Below, one piece after another: positions 15,147 to 24,786 of a stretch of DNA of 64,000 nt. The notes beneath the pieces are model-generated. The model saw only the letters and a list, made by a program, of their open reading frames with translations. It was not told where the DNA came from and did not search any database. A program made the position numbers and the translations under genes. Location: contig NZ_LNTU01000023.1 of the NCBI RefSeq assembly GCF_001558695.1, positions 248,001-312,000 of the forward strand. The letters are read 5' to 3'. How positions within the stretch are numbered: the first letter of the stretch is position 1; each line of letters begins with the position of its first letter. The stretch comes from Paramesorhizobium deserti. GTDB taxonomy: Bacteria > Pseudomonadota > Alphaproteobacteria > Rhizobiales > Rhizobiaceae.

Positions 15147-18077
15147 CTAATTCCCAAGCCGTTCGAGCAGAACGGGAACGTGAACCTGATCGGACTTATA
15201 GTTGCCGGTCAGCATGTACATCATGATGTTGACGCCGCCGCGCATCGCATAGGCTCGCTGCATGGGATCGTTCGGCACGGTCGGCAGCAGCGGCGCACCC
15301 CGCTGGTCGACCGCCCAGGCGCCGGCGAAATCATTGGCGGTGATGAGAATGGGGCTAACGCCGTCGCCGGTGCGCACCGGGCGGTCCTCGCGGCTCTCGC
15401 TGTTGAGCGAGGCTTCCACCCACAGCGGGCTGCCGCGGAAACGGCCCGGAAAATCCGGCATGATGTAGAAGGATTTGCTCAGGACATGATCGCTCGGCAC
15501 GGGTTCGAGCGGCGGCACGTTCATGCCGTCGAGAATGGCGCGCAGGCGCTGGCCGGCGGGCGTGGTGGCGCCGTCGAGTCCGGCGCCGGCGGCCATTTCG
15601 TCACGCGTGTCGAAGAGGACGGTGCCGCCCTGCTGCATATAGGCGTCGACCTTGGCGATCGCGGCCTCGCTCGGCATGGCGGCGTTGGGGTCGACCGGCC
15701 AATAGATCAGCGGATAGAAGGAGAGATCGTCGCGGGCGGGATCGAGGCCGATCGGCTCGCCCGGCTCCAGCGCCGTCTTCTCGATCAGGAATTGCGTGAG
15801 CCCCTGCAGGCCGGCCCTGCTGATGTCGTCGACCGCCTTGTCGCCGGTGATGATATAGGCGAGGTGGGTAACGGAAACCGCATCGATCATCGCTTGATCG
15901 CCAGGCCGGCTGTCGTCATGGATGGTGTTGTCGCTGGTTTCCGGCGATTGTGCAGACTGTGCGGGTGTCGGGCTGGAGGTCTGCGCGAATGCCTGGCCGC
16001 CGGCGAGCGGGGAGGCTGACAAAAGCCATCCACCCGGCAGCAGCAGCAATACCACCGCGCCCATCGCGGCAGCCTTGCGGCCCCCTTGCGGCCGGCTTCC
16101 CCTGCGCGGGCGGAAATGGCCGCCGAGCCAGAGCACGAGCAGCGTGTCGAGCGCGAGCAGGATTGCCGCGGCGGCGAAGAGCGGCCCGCGCAGCCGGATC
16201 GATTCATCGGCGGCATAGGCGGTCGCCGTGACGGGGAAGGAGAGCGAGGGCTGGACCAGCGGCGTCAGTTCCGATCGGGGTCCCAGGAGGTTCAGTGCAT
16301 AGAGCGCATCCTCGGAGCCGTAGAAACCGGGCGGATTGTCGTAGCTCACCTCAGGCGTGGCGCCGCCGCCCACGGTAAGCGGTTTGGTTTCCGGCGTCGG
16401 CGGGATCATCGAGCCATCCGCCGCCAGCATGAGATAGGGCGGAAGCGAGACGCTGGCCGTGCCGTTTTCTTCGGTGCCGCCGAGATTGCGCGACAGGACG
16501 ACGATGCGGCGCAGCATCTCGACGAAAGTACCGCTGATCGGCAGGTTGGACCAGGTGGCATCGGGAGCGATGTGGAAAAGCACGACGCGGCCACGGTCGC
16601 GTGTTTCGCCCGTGACGAGCGGCGTTCCATCGGCGAGGTTGGCCCAGCTTTTCTCGAAGAGATCGGGCGATGGATCGGCCAGCACCTGGCGCTTGACGGA
16701 GACTTCCTGCGGGGTGGGGAGGCCGGCAAACGGGCCGTTCGCCGGGAAGGCGGCAAGCGGCTGCGGCTCGGTCCAGGAAAGCGTTCCGCCGAGCGAGCGT
16801 TCGCCGCGCCTGAGCGTGACCGGCAGCAAGGTGTCGTCGTCGCCGGCGCCGGCAAGCCTGGGGCCCGCAAAGCGGATGAGCGTTCCGCCCTTGGACACCC
16901 AGTCGGCAAGCCGCTGTTCAGCCGCTTCCGGCAATTTGCCGATATCGGCCATCACCACGACGGAGGGCTTCTGGTCGAGAAGCTCGGGTATCGATATGGC
17001 GAGGTCGGCCGTGCGCGGTTGCAGCAGATCGGCGAAAGGCTGCAGCGCCCGGGAAATATAATAGAGCGGCGACAGCAGTGGCTGGGCGGTGGCGGCATCG
17101 GCCTCGGCGCCGGAGATGAGCGCCACGCGCCGCCGCTTGGCGTTATCGTCCAGTAGACGCGTGGCGGCAGCCTGCCGGGAGCCGTCGACCCGGATGGTGG
17201 AAAAATCATTGCGCAGTTCGATCGGCGCCTCGATGCGCCCCTCCGCCGTGCTGCTTCCCGGGCCGAAGGCAAGGCTTGTCTCGGCGATGCGGCGGCCCTT
17301 GTTGTCGAAGGCGCCGACGGTGACGCTGCGCGGCTGGTTGGCATCGGTCGGACGAATGGCGTGGACGACGAGCGCGTCGGCCCCGTTCTCGACCGAGGCG
17401 AGGCCGGCGAGATTGGCGGTATCGGGCCGGTACCAGAGCATGGAGGACGCGCCGCTCTGCGCGAGCGGTGCAAAAGCTGTGGCGTCATCCGCCGTCTCGA
17501 CGCCATCGTTGAGATAGGCGATACGGGCGCCCGGCGTGGCGGTTATGGCGGTGGCAAGGCGCTCGAAGGCCTGTTGGCGGTCGACCGGGATCGGCCGGGG
17601 GTTCAGCGCCTCAAGCCTTTCCAGCGCGCGTGTCGCGTCGAAAGGCCCGATCTCGGCGTTGGTGCGCTCCGCCGTGCCCATGACGTAGATCGGCGCGCCC
17701 GCCGCCTCCGCATCATTTATGAGCCGTTCCGCCGTGTCGTGCTTCTGGTCCCAATCCTCAGCCGAGGCCCAGCCATTGTCGAGGACGATGGCGACGGGCT
17801 GATCCCCGGCCAGCGTGACGGGACGCGGGTTCCAGACGGGCTCGGCCAACGCCAGGATCACCAATGCGGCAAGAGCCAGGCGCAGAAGGGTCATCCACCA
17901 CGGGCTCTTGCTCGGCGTTTCCTCCTTCTTCAGCACATTGGCGAGGATGCGGAGCGGGGGGAACACCTCTTCCTGAGGGCGAGGCGGGGTCATGCGCAGG
18001 AGCCACCAGATGATCGGCAGGGCGATCAGCCCGGCGAGGACCATGGGTGCGCCGAAGGCGAGAGGAAGCGCGTTCAT
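15147..18077 (-). CDS. BatA-like membrane protein with C-terminal DUF4159
   Basis: A 976-residue membrane protein. The N-terminus (GAPMVLAGLIALPIIWWLLR, then PPRPQEEVFPPLRIL) is the aerotolerance-regulator N-terminal domain of BatA proteins; a second helix lies near residues 62-80. A vWA-like stretch follows (VAIVLDNGWASAEDW). Further helices occur near residues 625 and 665. The last 220 residues are DUF4159 (VTHLAYIITGDKAVDDISRAG, then GGTVLFDTRDE). Start ATG 18077 overlaps the DUF58 stop codon (ATGA); the longer open frame upstream lies inside the DUF58 gene and is rejected. Confidence 0.85.
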   Translation of the reverse strand: MNALPLAFGAPMVLAGLIALPIIWWLLRMTPPRPQEEVFPPLRILANVLKKEETPSKSPWWMTLLRLALAALVILALAEPVWNPRPVTLAGDQPVAIVLDNGWASAEDWDQKHDTAERLINDAEAAGAPIYVMGTAERTNAEIGPFDATRALERLEALNPRPIPVDRQQAFERLATAITATPGARIAYLNDGVETADDATAFAPLAQSGASSMLWYRPDTANLAGLASVENGADALVVHAIRPTDANQPRSVTVGAFDNKGRRIAETSLAFGPGSSTAEGRIEAPIELRNDFSTIRVDGSRQAAATRLLDDNAKRRRVALISGAEADAATAQPLLSPLYYISRALQPFADLLQPRTADLAISIPELLDQKPSVVVMADIGKLPEAAEQRLADWVSKGGTLIRFAGPRLAGAGDDDTLLPVTLRRGERSLGGTLSWTEPQPLAAFPANGPFAGLPTPQEVSVKRQVLADPSPDLFEKSWANLADGTPLVTGETRDRGRVVLFHIAPDATWSNLPISGTFVEMLRRIVVLSRNLGGTEENGTASVSLPPYLMLAADGSMIPPTPETKPLTVGGGATPEVSYDNPPGFYGSEDALYALNLLGPRSELTPLVQPSLSFPVTATAYAADESIRLRGPLFAAAAILLALDTLLVLWLGGHFRPRRGSRPQGGRKAAAMGAVVLLLLPGGWLLSASPLAGGQAFAQTSSPTPAQSAQSPETSDNTIHDDSRPGDQAMIDAVSVTHLAYIITGDKAVDDISRAGLQGLTQFLIEKTALEPGEPIGLDPARDDLSFYPLIYWPVDPNAAMPSEAAIAKVDAYMQQGGTVLFDTRDEMAAGAGLDGATTPAGQRLRAILDGMNVPPLEPVPSDHVLSKSFYIMPDFPGRFRGSPLWVEASLNSESREDRPVRTGDGVSPILITANDFAGAWAVDQRGAPLLPTVPNDPMQRAYAMRGGVNIMMYMLTGNYKSDQVHVPVLLERLGN

Positions 18078-18991
18078 GCCACACCTCCCTGATAGCCCAT
18101 GTCGGCGGTCATGTTCATATGCACCCGCACCAGTGCCTCGGAAGCCGGGCGGTCGGTATGGTTGACGGTGAAGCTCCAGCCGAGCCGTTTGCAATAAGCT
18201 GCGAGCGTCTCGCGGCGAGCGAGATAGAGCTTGCGGTAATCCTGAGCAAAGAGCTCGGCGCGGCCCGCGGTGATCCTTTCGTCCGTCTCGGGATCACGGA
18301 ATTCGGTGCGGCCTGAATAGGGGAAGACCTCTTCCGCCGGGTCGGTGATCTCGATCAGATGGGCGCGGACGCCATGCTTGGCCAGGCGTTCGAGAAGCTC
18401 CAGCACCTCCTCGACCGGCTGGAGGAAATCGCTGACCAGGATGATATCGGAAAAGCGCCGGATGTTGGCGATGTCGGGCAGGGCGGGCACGCCGGCGGAA
18501 TGAACGAGGGCCGAGGCGAGCCTTTCGGCGCCGTTGCGTGCGGCGAAGGGATCGATGACGCCGGGATAGGCGATGCGCTCGCCGCTGCGCGACAGAAGCT
18601 CGGCAAGCGCCAGGGTGATGACCAGCGCGCGCCACTCCTTGGAAACCTCGCCAAGATTGGACTGATAGAGCATGGAGGCAGAAGGATCGGTCCACAGCCA
18701 GACGGTGTGGGCGGCCTCCCATTCGCGGTCGCGCACATAGGTATGATCGTCACGGGCCGAGCGCCGCCAGTCGATGCGCGACAGGGCCTCGCCTTCGACA
18801 TAGGGCCGGAATTGCCAGAAATTCTCGCCCATGCCGCGCCTGCGCCGGCCATGCCAGCCGGTGATGACGGTGCTGACCACGCGGCGCGCCTCGACCAGGA
18901 GATCGGGCACCAGCGCTGCGCGTTGTCTGGCGCGGGCAAGCGCATCGGTCGTCGCGACCGGCTCGACACGCTGCCCAAGCGCCGCCATCAA
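18074..18991 (-). CDS. DUF58 domain protein
   Basis: A 305-residue protein of the DUF58 family, which accompanies MoxR ATPases and has a vWA-like fold. The family signature is present: FWQFRPYVEGEALSRIDWRRSARDDHTYVR near residues 60-88 (R-x-Y-x-x-G-D-x-x-R-x-I-D-W-form), then LWTDPSASM, a MIDAS-like DxSxS variant (DPSAS), and a C-terminal block that ends with SFTVNHTDRPA. It overlaps MoxR at its start and the BatA-like gene at its end by 4 bp each, so the three are translationally coupled. Confidence 0.92.
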   Translation of the reverse strand: MMAALGQRVEPVATTDALARARQRAALVPDLLVEARRVVSTVITGWHGRRRRGMGENFWQFRPYVEGEALSRIDWRRSARDDHTYVRDREWEAAHTVWLWTDPSASMLYQSNLGEVSKEWRALVITLALAELLSRSGERIAYPGVIDPFAARNGAERLASALVHSAGVPALPDIANIRRFSDIILVSDFLQPVEEVLELLERLAKHGVRAHLIEITDPAEEVFPYSGRTEFRDPETDERITAGRAELFAQDYRKLYLARRETLAAYCKRLGWSFTVNHTDRPASEALVRVHMNMTADMGYQGGVA

Positions 18992-19995
18992 ATGGCTGCC
19001 TTCACGAGATTGGCGATGACATCGCGGACGTTCATGCCGTCGGCACGGGCCGCGAAAGTCAGGGCCATGCGGTGCTGGAGGACGGGCTCGGCCAGCGCCT
19101 TCACATCGTCCACCGAGGGGGCGAGGCGGCCGTCATAAAGCGCGCGGGCGCGGGCGCAGAGGGTCATCGCCTGGCTGGCGCGCGGGCCGGGGCCCCAGGC
19201 GATGTGGCGGTCGGCGTGCTCGCTGCCGGTGCCCGGACGGGCCGAACGCACCAGCTTGAGGATCGCTTCCACGACATTTTCCGAAACCGGCATCCGGCGG
19301 ATCAGGTTCTGCATCTCCTTCAACCGCAGCGCGGTGACGACACCGCGGGCCTTGGCTTCGGCAGTGCCGGTGGTCTCCAGCAGGATGCGCCGTTCCGCGT
19401 CGAGCTCGGGATAGAGAATGTCGATCTGCATGAGGAAACGGTCGAGCTGCGCCTCGGGGAGCGGATAGGTTCCTTCCTGCTCCAGCGGGTTCTGCGTCGC
19501 CAGCACATGGAAAGGCGAGGGCAAGTCGTGGCGCTCGCCAGCGACCGTCACGTGATATTCCTGCATCGCCTGCAGGAGCGCCGACTGGGTGCGGGGCGAG
19601 GCGCGGTTGATCTCGTCGGCCATCAGAAGCTGTGCGAAGATCGGGCCCTTCACATAGCGGAAGGAACGGCGTCCGTCGGCGTCCTGTTCCATCACCTCGG
19701 AGCCGATGATGTCCGAGGGCATCAGGTCGGGCGTGAACTGCACGCGGCGCTCGTCGAGGCCGAGCACCGTGCCGAGCGTTTCCACGAGCTTGGTCTTGGC
19801 GAGGCCGGGAACGCCGACGAGAAGCGCATGGCCGCCCGCCAGAAGGGCTACGAGCGTGCGCTCGATGACGCTCTCCTGCCCGAAGATGACGGTGCCGACA
19901 GCGTCCCGGATTTTCGAGATATCCTGCAGGGCGCGCTCGGCTTCAGCGACCAGAGCCTTGGGATCGATGGGATCGGCTGTTTTGACAACGCTCAT
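18988..19995 (-). CDS. MoxR family AAA+ ATPase
   Basis: A 335-residue AAA+ ATPase thought to act as a chaperone for vWA-domain partners. Walker A is GVPGLAKTKL (a Gx4GK[T/S] form, near residues 59-68), Walker B is LLMADEINRASPRTQSALLQAM (shown in part; DE near 129), sensor 1 is VLATQNPLEQEGTYPLPEAQ. The lid domain follows (GPGPRASQAMTLCARARALYDGR). It is the first gene of the leftward operon. Downstream partners with DUF58 and vWA-like regions fit the usual MoxR pairing. Confidence 0.94.
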   Translation of the reverse strand: MSVVKTADPIDPKALVAEAERALQDISKIRDAVGTVIFGQESVIERTLVALLAGGHALLVGVPGLAKTKLVETLGTVLGLDERRVQFTPDLMPSDIIGSEVMEQDADGRRSFRYVKGPIFAQLLMADEINRASPRTQSALLQAMQEYHVTVAGERHDLPSPFHVLATQNPLEQEGTYPLPEAQLDRFLMQIDILYPELDAERRILLETTGTAEAKARGVVTALRLKEMQNLIRRMPVSENVVEAILKLVRSARPGTGSEHADRHIAWGPGPRASQAMTLCARARALYDGRLAPSVDDVKALAEPVLQHRMALTFAARADGMNVRDVIANLVKAAI

Positions 19996-20156
19996 GGCTT
20001 CCTCGCAAATGGCTTAGCCGCTGTGGCAGCGGGTTCTAATGCTTTAACTAGGGTCCTAATGGACAAGTTAAATCACTATGACATGCTGACAAGCCGCGAA
20101 ACGGTGACTATTTCGTGACGTATCCTTAATTTTCAATGTGAGAATAACCGAGTCGC

Positions 20157-20795
20157 ATGGGAAAAAGCAGTGTAGTTTCCGCATCGAAGCAGGGACCTGA
20201 TATGCCGGGGCTGGAGGCCCTGATCGCCCGCGCCCGGAGTGACGGCGCGAACCCGGAGGGCAAAGGCCTGCCGCCGGTGGAGAAATGGAATCCCGATTTC
20301 TGCGGTGATATCGACATGGAGATCCGCGCCGACGGCACCTGGTTCTATATGGGCACGCCGATCGGCCGCAAACCGCTCGTCAGGCTTTTCTCGACGATCC
20401 TGCGCAGGGACGAGGACGGGCGGACCTATCTGGTGACGCCGGTGGAAAAGGTCGGCATCCGGGTGGAGGACGCGCCGTTTTTGGGCGTGGAGATGAGTGT
20501 GTCCGGTACGGGGACGGCCCAAATCCTGACCTTCCGCACCAATGTCGGCGACGTGGTGGAGGCCGGCCCGGACCATCCGCTGCGCTTCGAGATCGCGCGT
20601 GAGAATGAAGGATTGAAACCATACCTCAAGGTACGCGGCCGGCTGGAGGCCCTTCTGTCACGGCCCGTCATGTACGATCTGGTGGCGCTGGGCGAAGATG
20701 TGGAGGTCGACGGGCGCTCCATGTTTGTGGTGCGCTCAAAAGGCGCGGTTTTTCCGATTATGCCCGCCGATCAGCTGGAGGCGTTCCGCTCGTGA
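20157..20795 (+). CDS. DUF1285 family protein
   Basis: A 212-residue protein of the DUF1285 family, of unknown biochemical role. Family landmarks are PPVEKWNPDFCGDIDMEIRADG (in part), WFYMGTPIGRKPLVRLFSTI, and TPVEKVGIRVEDAPF. No membrane segment or signal peptide is visible. It overlaps the following Nudix gene by 4 bp (GTGA) and begins a three-gene operon with the Nudix and CCA enzymes. The start could be ATG 20157 or ATG 20202 (MPGLEAL). Confidence 0.85.
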   Translation: MGKSSVVSASKQGPDMPGLEALIARARSDGANPEGKGLPPVEKWNPDFCGDIDMEIRADGTWFYMGTPIGRKPLVRLFSTILRRDEDGRTYLVTPVEKVGIRVEDAPFLGVEMSVSGTGTAQILTFRTNVGDVVEAGPDHPLRFEIARENEGLKPYLKVRGRLEALLSRPVMYDLVALGEDVEVDGRSMFVVRSKGAVFPIMPADQLEAFRS

Positions 20796-21445
20796 AGTTC
20801 GTCCGGGGAGAATTCAGGCATGGCGACGCCGATGCATTTTCGGCGCGAGATTTCGCGGGGCGCATCGCCGATCTCGGCCATCACGGGGTGAGCGAGGATC
20901 GCGGCGACCATTTGCTCAATCCCGATCTCGACCAGATGATCGCGGCGACGAAGATGCGGGACGCGGCGGTGCTCGTCCCCGTCGTCGATCGCGGCCCGGA
21001 GGCGACGATGCTTCTGACCTTGCGCAATGCATCGCTGCGCAAGCATTCGGGCCAGATCGCCTTTCCGGGCGGCGCCATCGATCCCGAGGACGGTACGGCG
21101 GAACACGCGGCGCTGCGCGAGGCGCATGAGGAAATCGGCCTGACAGGCGACAGGACGGAGCTTCTCGGCCGCCTGCCGCGCTATCTCACGACCACCGGCT
21201 ATTCCATCACGCCGGTGCTGGCTGTGGTTCGCCCGCCCTTTGACGTCGTTCCCAATCCGGACGAGGTGGCGGATGTCTTCGAGGTGCCGCTTTCCTTCCT
21301 GATGGACCCGCGCAACCACCGCAGCGAGAGCAGGGTGTGGGAAGGCCGCGAGAGGTTCTATTATACGATGCCCTATCAGGACCGCTTCATCTGGGGCGTG
21401 ACCGCGGGCATCATCCGCACGCTTTATGAAAGGCTCTACGCTTGA
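20792..21445 (+). CDS. Nudix CoA pyrophosphatase (NudL-like)
   Basis: A 217-residue Nudix enzyme of the CoA-diphosphatase branch. The LRNASLRKHSGQIAFPGG segment is the family-specific motif preceding the Nudix box, which continues as GGAIDPEDGTAEHAALREAH and EEIGL. Predicted to cleave CoA or its derivatives to phosphopantetheine and ADP. The GTG start overlaps the stop codon of the DUF1285 gene, and the stop overlaps the TTG start of the CCA gene, so translation is coupled along the operon. Confidence 0.9.
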   Translation: MKFVRGEFRHGDADAFSARDFAGRIADLGHHGVSEDRGDHLLNPDLDQMIAATKMRDAAVLVPVVDRGPEATMLLTLRNASLRKHSGQIAFPGGAIDPEDGTAEHAALREAHEEIGLTGDRTELLGRLPRYLTTTGYSITPVLAVVRPPFDVVPNPDEVADVFEVPLSFLMDPRNHRSESRVWEGRERFYYTMPYQDRFIWGVTAGIIRTLYERLYA

Positions 21446-22716
21446 GCAACGTCGTTTCCATAGCCGGACGGGCGCCTTGGCTCGCCGACAAGCATCTGCA
21501 ATCGCTGCTCAACGCGCTTTCGAGCGACGGAGAGGAGGCGCGCATCGTCGGCGGCGCGATCCGCAACACGCTGCTCGGCCAGGAGGTCAGCGATATCGAT
21601 ATCGCGACGACGACGCTGCCTGAGGAGACAATGCGTCGCGCGACAGACTGCGGCTTCAAGGCGGTACCGACCGGCATTGAGCATGGAACGATAACCGTCG
21701 TGGCCGCTGGCCGCCCGTTCGAGGTGACGACGCTTCGCGCCGACATTGATACCGACGGTCGACGGGCGAAAGTCGCCTTCGGGCGCGACTGGAAGGTCGA
21801 TGCCGAGCGCCGCGACTTCACCATCAATGCGCTCTATGCGAAGGCGGATGGCACGGTGGTGGACCATGTCGGTGGACTCGGGGATATCGAAACGCGGACC
21901 CTGCGCTTCATCGGTGATGCCGAAACGCGCATCAGGGAAGATTTCCTGCGCATCCTGCGCTTCTTCCGCTTCTTCGCCTGGTATGGATCCGGGCGGCCGG
22001 AAGCGCAGGGGCTGAAAGCCTGCACGCGTCTGAAAGACGGGCTGACGGGCCTTTCGAGGGAGCGGATATGGGACGAGCTGAAGAAGCTTCTCTCCGCCCC
22101 CGATCCCTCGCGGTCGCTTCTATGGATGCGGCAGACCGGCGTTCTGAACATCATCCTGCCGGAAAGCGAGAAATGGGGCATCGACGCCATTCACGGCCTC
22201 GTCCGCGCCGAACAGGATCTGGACTGGGAACCGGATGCGCTGCTCAGGCTCGAAAGCCTGATCCCGCCCGATGCGGCGCGGATGGAGGAGCTAGGCGAGC
22301 GGATGAGGATGTCGAATGCCGAGCGCGCACGGCTCGAGGCATGGGCTCGAGCGGAAGCGCCAAAGCCGAACCTGTCCGATCTGGGACTCGCCCGCCGGAT
22401 CTATCGCGGCAGCAAACAGGCCGTTCTTGACCGCTTGCGGCTGGCGCTTGCGGCAGTTCGGGTCGAGGCGGCGGGCGGCGATGCAACGGCCATGATGGAC
22501 GCGGGGCGTTATGCGCGCCTTCTGCAGCAGGCGGAAACCTATGAGGCGCCGCGTTTCCCGCTTTCGGGCGGCGACCTCATCGCGGCCGGGGTGAAAAAGG
22601 GGCCGGAGGTTGGGCGCGTGCAGCGGGCGCTCGAAGACCTCTGGATCGAATCCGGCTTTTCGCTCGACCGCGCGGCGCTGCTCGACAAACTGCGCGAGAT
22701 TTCCGGGGAGGGCTGA
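21442..22716 (+). CDS. CCA-adding tRNA nucleotidyltransferase (PcnB-like family)
   Basis: A 424-residue class-II nucleotidyltransferase that completes tRNA 3' ends or acts on RNA tails. Motifs: IVGGAIRNTLLG near residue 35 with GG-x-x-R, the metal site DIDIAT near 50, a basic region RRDFTINALYA near 125, and the flexible-loop KACTRLKDGLTGLSRERIWDELK. The C-terminal part is helical. It begins with TTG inside the stop codon of the Nudix gene. In alphaproteobacteria a single protein of this family usually does CCA addition. Confidence 0.9.
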   Translation: MSNVVSIAGRAPWLADKHLQSLLNALSSDGEEARIVGGAIRNTLLGQEVSDIDIATTTLPEETMRRATDCGFKAVPTGIEHGTITVVAAGRPFEVTTLRADIDTDGRRAKVAFGRDWKVDAERRDFTINALYAKADGTVVDHVGGLGDIETRTLRFIGDAETRIREDFLRILRFFRFFAWYGSGRPEAQGLKACTRLKDGLTGLSRERIWDELKKLLSAPDPSRSLLWMRQTGVLNIILPESEKWGIDAIHGLVRAEQDLDWEPDALLRLESLIPPDAARMEELGERMRMSNAERARLEAWARAEAPKPNLSDLGLARRIYRGSKQAVLDRLRLALAAVRVEAAGGDATAMMDAGRYARLLQQAETYEAPRFPLSGGDLIAAGVKKGPEVGRVQRALEDLWIESGFSLDRAALLDKLREISGEG

Positions 22717-22743
22717 ACCCGGTTGTCTTCTATCTTGAGTGGC

Positions 22744-23658
22744 TCAGGGCCATTTCACCGTCGGCGGCATGGATGACAGGATGGCGTCGACATTGCCGCC
22801 GGTCTTCAGCCCGAAGATGGTGCCGCGGTCGTAGAGCAGGTTGAACTCGACATAGCGGCCGCGCCGGACGAGTTGTTCCTGACGGTCGTCGGTGGTCCAG
22901 TCCAGATTGAAGTTCTGCCGCACGATGTGCGGGTAGATCACCGAAAAGCCGCGCCCGACATCGCGGGTGAAATTGAAATCGGCGTCCCAGCCGCCTGCCT
23001 CATCGGAGGAATGCAGCCAGTCGTAGAAAATGCCACCGATGCCGCGCTGCTCGTTGCGATGGGGCAGGAAGAAATATTCGTCGCACCAGGCTTTCAACTT
23101 GTCGTAATCGGCAACGTTGGAGTGCCTGTCACAGACGAATTTCAGCGCCTTGTGAAAGGCCTGGGTGTCGGGATCATCCTGGGTGCGGCGGCGGTCGAGA
23201 ACCGGCGTCAGATCAGCCCCGCCGCCGAACCACTGGCGCGAGGTGACGACCATGCGCGTGTTCATATGCACGGCAGGGACGTTCGGATTCTGCGGATGAG
23301 CGATCAGCGAAATGCCCGACGCCCAGAAGCGCGGGTCCTCCTCCGCACCGGGGATCTGCTTGCGGAACTCGGGCGAGAATTCGCCGAAGACCGTCGAGGT
23401 GTGAACGCCGACCTTTTCGAAGACACGGCCATGCATGATCGACATCACGCCACCGCCGCCATTGCCTTCTTCCCGCTGCCAGGGCGTCTGGACGAATCGC
23501 CCAGGCTCACGGTCGGACAGCGGGCCTTCGAGTTCGTCCTCCAACTTTTCCAGGCTCGCGCATATCCTGTCGCGCAATTCCTCGAACCAGGCCTTGGCGA
23601 TGGCCTTTTTCTCCTCGAGTTCGGGCGGAAGCGTGGTTGGAATATCAGGACGTTGCAT
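22744..23658 (-). CDS. hemF: Oxygen-dependent coproporphyrinogen III oxidase
   Basis: Converts coproporphyrinogen III to protoporphyrinogen IX with O2 in haem synthesis. The 304-residue form from ATG 23658 matches the usual HemF length; an in-frame extension of 32 residues further upstream is less likely. Conserved regions: [54 protein letters not shown], and the later YIWPHIV-like stretch [15 protein letters not shown] and [26 protein letters not shown] lies 11 nt upstream of the start. Convergent with the CCA gene. Confidence 0.95.
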   Translation of the reverse strand: MQRPDIPTTLPPELEEKKAIAKAWFEELRDRICASLEKLEDELEGPLSDREPGRFVQTPWQREEGNGGGGVMSIMHGRVFEKVGVHTSTVFGEFSPEFRKQIPGAEEDPRFWASGISLIAHPQNPNVPAVHMNTRMVVTSRQWFGGGADLTPVLDRRRTQDDPDTQAFHKALKFVCDRHSNVADYDKLKAWCDEYFFLPHRNEQRGIGGIFYDWLHSSDEAGGWDADFNFTRDVGRGFSVIYPHIVRQNFNLDWTTDDRQEQLVRRGRYVEFNLLYDRGTIFGLKTGGNVDAILSSMPPTVKWP

Positions 23659-23820
23659 AAGAAATTTTATCCTTTTTAGGGTTTCGTAGCAAACTATGGA
23701 TATGCGGCAAAGGGATAAAGCTGGCGAGCGGGACCGGAGGGGCTTGCTCCCCAAGAAATGACTCGTTTTCTGGTTGCATCCACGTTACCTTACCGGCGAA
23801 GGGTTTTGCGAGGGTTCACG

Positions 23821-24081
23821 ATGACCGCCAATCTACCCCGTCCGCCGCTCAACGGCTTGCGCAAGCAGTTAGAGGCAGGCCGCGCCCGCAAGCAGCGCTT
23901 GCCGCGCGATGGCTTCATCCGCGAAACATTCACGCTGCCGCGCCACGATGCCCGCGAAAAGGCACGGGAATGGTTCACGCTCTTTCCAAAGGCCGCCTAC
24001 TGGACCGAGATCGAGAGTTGGTGCGAGCGGCCCGACGACGTGATCGAATTCACCATGCGGCGGCTGCCGACGGCGGACTAG
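23821..24081 (+). CDS. Small conserved hypothetical protein (86 aa)
   Basis: An 86-residue basic soluble protein. It has no signal peptide or membrane segment. The C-terminal half reads AREWFTLFPKAAYWTEIESWC, rich in aromatic residues, with a preceding basic stretch (KQLEAGRARKQRLPRDGF). I recognise no named family. ATG 23821 has GAGGG about 7 nt upstream; a longer frame from 23758 has none. Its stop codon TAG is the first triplet of the following heptad element. Confidence 0.65.
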   Translation: MTANLPRPPLNGLRKQLEAGRARKQRLPRDGFIRETFTLPRHDAREKAREWFTLFPKAAYWTEIESWCERPDDVIEFTMRRLPTAD

Positions 24082-24216
24082 TGAATGGAAAAATAGTGAA
24101 CAGTGAATAGAAAGAAATATGCTTTGATGAACAGATGACTGATTTTGTTATCTGTTTCACCATTCACCATTCACCATTCACCATTCACCATTCACCATTC
24201 ACCATTCACCATTCAC
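24079..24216. repeat. Heptad inverted-repeat element, copy 3, with eight perfect CATTCAC units
   Basis: The left side has TAGTGAATGG, AATAGTGAACAGTGAATAG and the right side is eight exact tandem copies of CATTCAC (24161-24216). The complementary halves can pair. The element lies between a convergent gene pair, begins at the stop codon of the upstream gene, and ends inside trmL. Confidence 0.85.
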
Positions 24217-24643
24217 CTGCCGCCATCGCCGCCGACAGGGCGATGTTGAGCGAGCGGGCGCTTTCCACCATCGGAATCAGCAGTCGGGCATCGGCGCGTT
24301 CATGGACGTGGTCGGGAACGCCCGCCGATTCGCGCCCGAACAGCAGTATGTCGCCGGGCTTGAAGGCGAAGCGGGTGTAGGGCTCGGCGGCCCTGGTCGA
24401 GAACAGCACAAGCCGCCGGTTCTCGTTCTTTCGCCATTCTTCGAAATGTGCCCAATCGAGATGGCGGGTGAGGGCGGCCTGCTCGAGATAATCCATGCCG
24501 GCGCGACGCAGTGCCCTGTCGGAGATGTCGAAGCCGGCGGGCTCGATCACATCCACGCCGATGCCGAGGCAGGCGGCCATGCGCAGGATCGTTCCGGTGT
24601 TGCCGGGAATATCCGGCTGGTAGAGGGCAATGCGAAAATTCAT
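24206..24643 (-). CDS. trmL: tRNA (cytidine(34)-2'-O)-methyltransferase TrmL, C-terminus replaced by repeat
   Basis: A SPOUT methyltransferase of 145 residues that modifies the wobble base of tRNA-Leu. The start IALYQPDIPGNTGTILRMA and the AdoMet-binding knot FGRESAGVPDHVHERAD and IPMVESARSLNIALSAAMA are all present. The protein stops abruptly as AAGEW: these last residues and the TGA are read from the CATTCAC array (24161-24216). Enterobacterial TrmL runs about ten residues further after the same point, so the natural tail appears replaced. Knot residues are untouched, so it may still work. Confidence 0.9.
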   Translation of the reverse strand: MNFRIALYQPDIPGNTGTILRMAACLGIGVDVIEPAGFDISDRALRRAGMDYLEQAALTRHLDWAHFEEWRKNENRRLVLFSTRAAEPYTRFAFKPGDILLFGRESAGVPDHVHERADARLLIPMVESARSLNIALSAAMAAGEW

Positions 24644-24786
24644 GAATGCTGGGTAGCCATCACATCATCGAATGGCAATAGCTGTCAGTTTCGGGCGAGC
24701 GGGTGGACATTTTGTCGCGAAGGCTCTCGCCAAAAGTGTCGGGATTGTCTATAGAAGCACCCCGAGACGAACCGATGGAGGTGTCC

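Noticed and set aside
14066-17156. Long plus-strand frames over the BatA-like operon
   Set aside because: Opposite to a coherent four-gene operon with overlapping starts and stops.
24161-24216. Tandem CATTCAC units as a CRISPR array
   Set aside because: Seven-bp units without spacers and no cas gene; it is a simple tandem repeat.
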